DNA of 6,524 bases, taken from positions 1-6,524 of the forward strand of contig DAOUGC010000184.1 of assembly GCA_034429695.1 (NCBI GenBank), read 5' to 3'. Within the stretch, counting starts at the first letter, position 1, and each line of letters opens with the position of its first letter. Positions 5,581 through 6,524 of the stretch are shown here, one piece after another. The notes beneath the pieces are model-generated. The model did no database searches, was not told the DNA's origin, and saw only the letters and a program-made list of their open reading frames with translations. Made by a program: the position numbers and the translations under genes. This DNA comes from DAOUGC01 sp034429695 (GTDB taxonomy: Bacteria; Chloroflexota; Anaerolineae; Anaerolineales; Anaerolineaceae).

Positions 5581-5600
5581 ACTGTTGAGCGAGGTTCCAA

Positions 5601-6008
5601 ATGACACTGTTTCAAACCCTGTTTCCAAAATTCCTTATTCCGGTCGTGTTGTTCGCGCTGACCCTGGTGAGCGGCTTCATCATGAGCCGTATGGGCAAGC
5701 CGCTGAACGGTGTGTTGTTCAACGTCCACAAGTTGATCGCCCTGGGCGCGGTTGTGCTGAGCGTGGTGCAACTGGTCAACCTGCCAGGCGGCAGCCAGTC
5801 GCGCGCCATGTTGACCGCTGCGCTTGCGCTGGGTGGTTTGTGCGTACTGGCGTTGTTTGTCAGCGGCGCCTTAATGAGCATCGGCAGGCTGAACTACACC
5901 ATGCTGCATGTTGTCCATGCGGCAGTGTCTGTGCTGCTGGCGGTTGCCTTTGGGTTTGTCCTCAAGACGGTGGGCGAAGCCCTGCAACACTCATTTTTTA
6001 TTCAATAA
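5601..6008 (+). CDS. Four-helix integral membrane protein with helix histidines
   Basis: A 135-residue protein with four predicted membrane segments at about 8-28, 40-60, 70-92 and 103-122, joined by short loops (SRMGKPLNG, NLPGGSQSRA, SIGRLNYT). Histidines lie at helix starts: His43 in FNVHKLIAL and His103/His106 in MLHVVHAAV. Paired histidines in a four-helix membrane bundle recall cytochrome b561-like and related heme-b proteins, so heme binding is possible but not shown. No family was recognised with certainty. GAGG at 5591-5594 supports the start. It is followed after 43 bases by another membrane protein gene on the same strand, probably an operon, and is divergent from an AraC-type regulator that is a candidate controller. 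Confidence 0.85.
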   Translation: MTLFQTLFPKFLIPVVLFALTLVSGFIMSRMGKPLNGVLFNVHKLIALGAVVLSVVQLVNLPGGSQSRAMLTAALALGGLCVLALFVSGALMSIGRLNYTMLHVVHAAVSVLLAVAFGFVLKTVGEALQHSFFIQ

Positions 6009-6015
6009 GGTTCCG

Positions 6016-6034
6016 TTTTCCTGCGGAAAATTTT
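6016..6034 (+). other. Small hairpin with T-run between the two membrane genes
   Basis: TTTTCC/GGAAAA (6016-6021 with 6025-6030) closes a 3-base loop and is followed by TTTT. The stem has only two GC pairs, so it is weak; it might attenuate read-through into the gene at 6052 or be incidental. Confidence 0.3.
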
Positions 6035-6051
6035 CACGAAAGAGAGCCATC

Positions 6052-6524
6052 ATGCAAGATAATCATCCATCCGGGTTTTACCGGGCGGCGGCTGTGGCTG
6101 CCGGACTACAACTGGGTCTGATCCTGCTCATGCTGGTGGGCAGCTTTGCGCTGGGGGCGGCCCCGGCCACCGTGCAGGAATACTTTGATATTTACGCGCA
6201 GGGCAAATTGACCGGTCTGCTGCGCGATGACTTCAGCAGCGTGTTGATGATCGCCATGTACCTGGGGACGCTGCCAGGGTTGTATTTTGGTTTGCGCAGG
6301 GTGAGCCATGTTGCTGCCGGGCTGGGCGCGCTTGGGCTGGCGGTGGGCGTGGCCGTTTGTTTTGCCAACAATTCGGCTTTTTCGATGATGCACCTCAGCG
6401 ATCTGTACCAGGCGGCTGCCAGTGCTGCGGAACAGGAGCGCCTGCTGGCCGCCGGTGAGGCGGTGCTGGCGACCAACATGTGGCATACCACCGGCGGATA
6501 CATGTCGGGTATACTGTTGCAGGG
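6052..6524 (+). CDS. Polytopic membrane protein, DUF4386-like (partial, C-terminus beyond window)
   Basis: From the ATG at 6052 the frame stays open to the window end, giving 157 residues starting MQDNHPSGFYRAA. Membrane segments are predicted at about 13-33, 62-82 and 85-105, with another starting near 148. The loop between segments three and four contains FSMMHLSDLYQAAASAAEQE (110-129) and LLAAGEAVLATNMWH (131-145). The pattern LSDxYxAAxxxxxxxxLLAAGEA is one I associate with DUF4386-type membrane proteins, whose function is unknown; the assignment is from memory and moderate. The upstream AGAGAG is a weak ribosome-binding site. It lies 43 bases after the four-helix membrane gene on the same strand and is probably cotranscribed. 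Confidence 0.82.
   Translation, partial: MQDNHPSGFYRAAAVAAGLQLGLILLMLVGSFALGAAPATVQEYFDIYAQGKLTGLLRDDFSSVLMIAMYLGTLPGLYFGLRRVSHVAAGLGALGLAVGVAVCFANNSAFSMMHLSDLYQAAASAAEQERLLAAGEAVLATNMWHTTGGYMSGILLQ

Noticed and set aside
5576..6121. 181-residue plus-strand ORF overlapping both membrane genes
   Set aside because: It lies in another frame of the 5601 gene, its translation is Arg/Cys-rich, and the hydrophobic four-helix frame with a ribosome-binding site is clearly the coding one.
6106..6503. Minus-strand ORFs at the right edge
   Set aside because: They are antisense to the partial DUF4386-like membrane gene, whose plus-strand frame is open to the window end and has regular hydrophobic segments.

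Overview
The window looks like a piece of a bacterial chromosome, most likely from an Anaerolineae-type member of the Chloroflexota. This rests on a lipoprotein with a long Thr-Pro linker (many TPTP/TPLPTATP-like units), which is typical of that group, on several small membrane or secreted proteins of unknown function, and on a moderately GC-rich composition (about 55-60% in most genes). The taxonomic call is an inference. No RNA genes, insertion sequences, CRISPR arrays or phage genes were seen.

Left block (1-2163, all on the minus strand, transcribed right to left): a lipoprotein, a UPF0173-type metallo-beta-lactamase-fold hydrolase, and two tandem paralogous small proteins that resemble the SPFH core of the YdjI family. 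The second paralog runs off the left edge. Gaps between the first three genes are only 13 and 37 bases, so they are probably one operon. The two paralogs share a copied ribosome-binding leader but differ strongly in base composition (about 44% and 60% GC).

Middle (2164-3400): a divergent promoter region with two perfect TATAAT boxes placed as an inverted repeat, then a plus-strand secreted protein of unknown family. Its reading frame appears broken by a one-base shift near 2911-2950, and the C-terminal part continues in another frame to 3309. A perfect 10-bp hairpin closes this unit and faces the convergent gene on its right.

Right of centre (3403-5552, minus strand): a small five-cysteine protein, a gene-poor AT-richer stretch with a strong intrinsic terminator, a PH-like-looking cytosolic protein, and a full AraC-family regulator with an arabinose_bd-like N-terminal domain. 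The regulator and the PH-like gene are 54 bases apart and probably share the terminator.

Right edge (5601-6524, plus strand): divergent from the AraC gene, a four-helix membrane protein with histidines in its helices, followed by a second polytopic membrane protein cut by the window end. The divergent layout suggests, but does not prove, that the AraC protein controls this membrane pair. I do not see a clearly recognisable new defence, mobile or biosynthetic system. The most unusual items are the stand-alone SPFH pair with its hydrolase and lipoprotein partners, and the frameshifted secreted gene.
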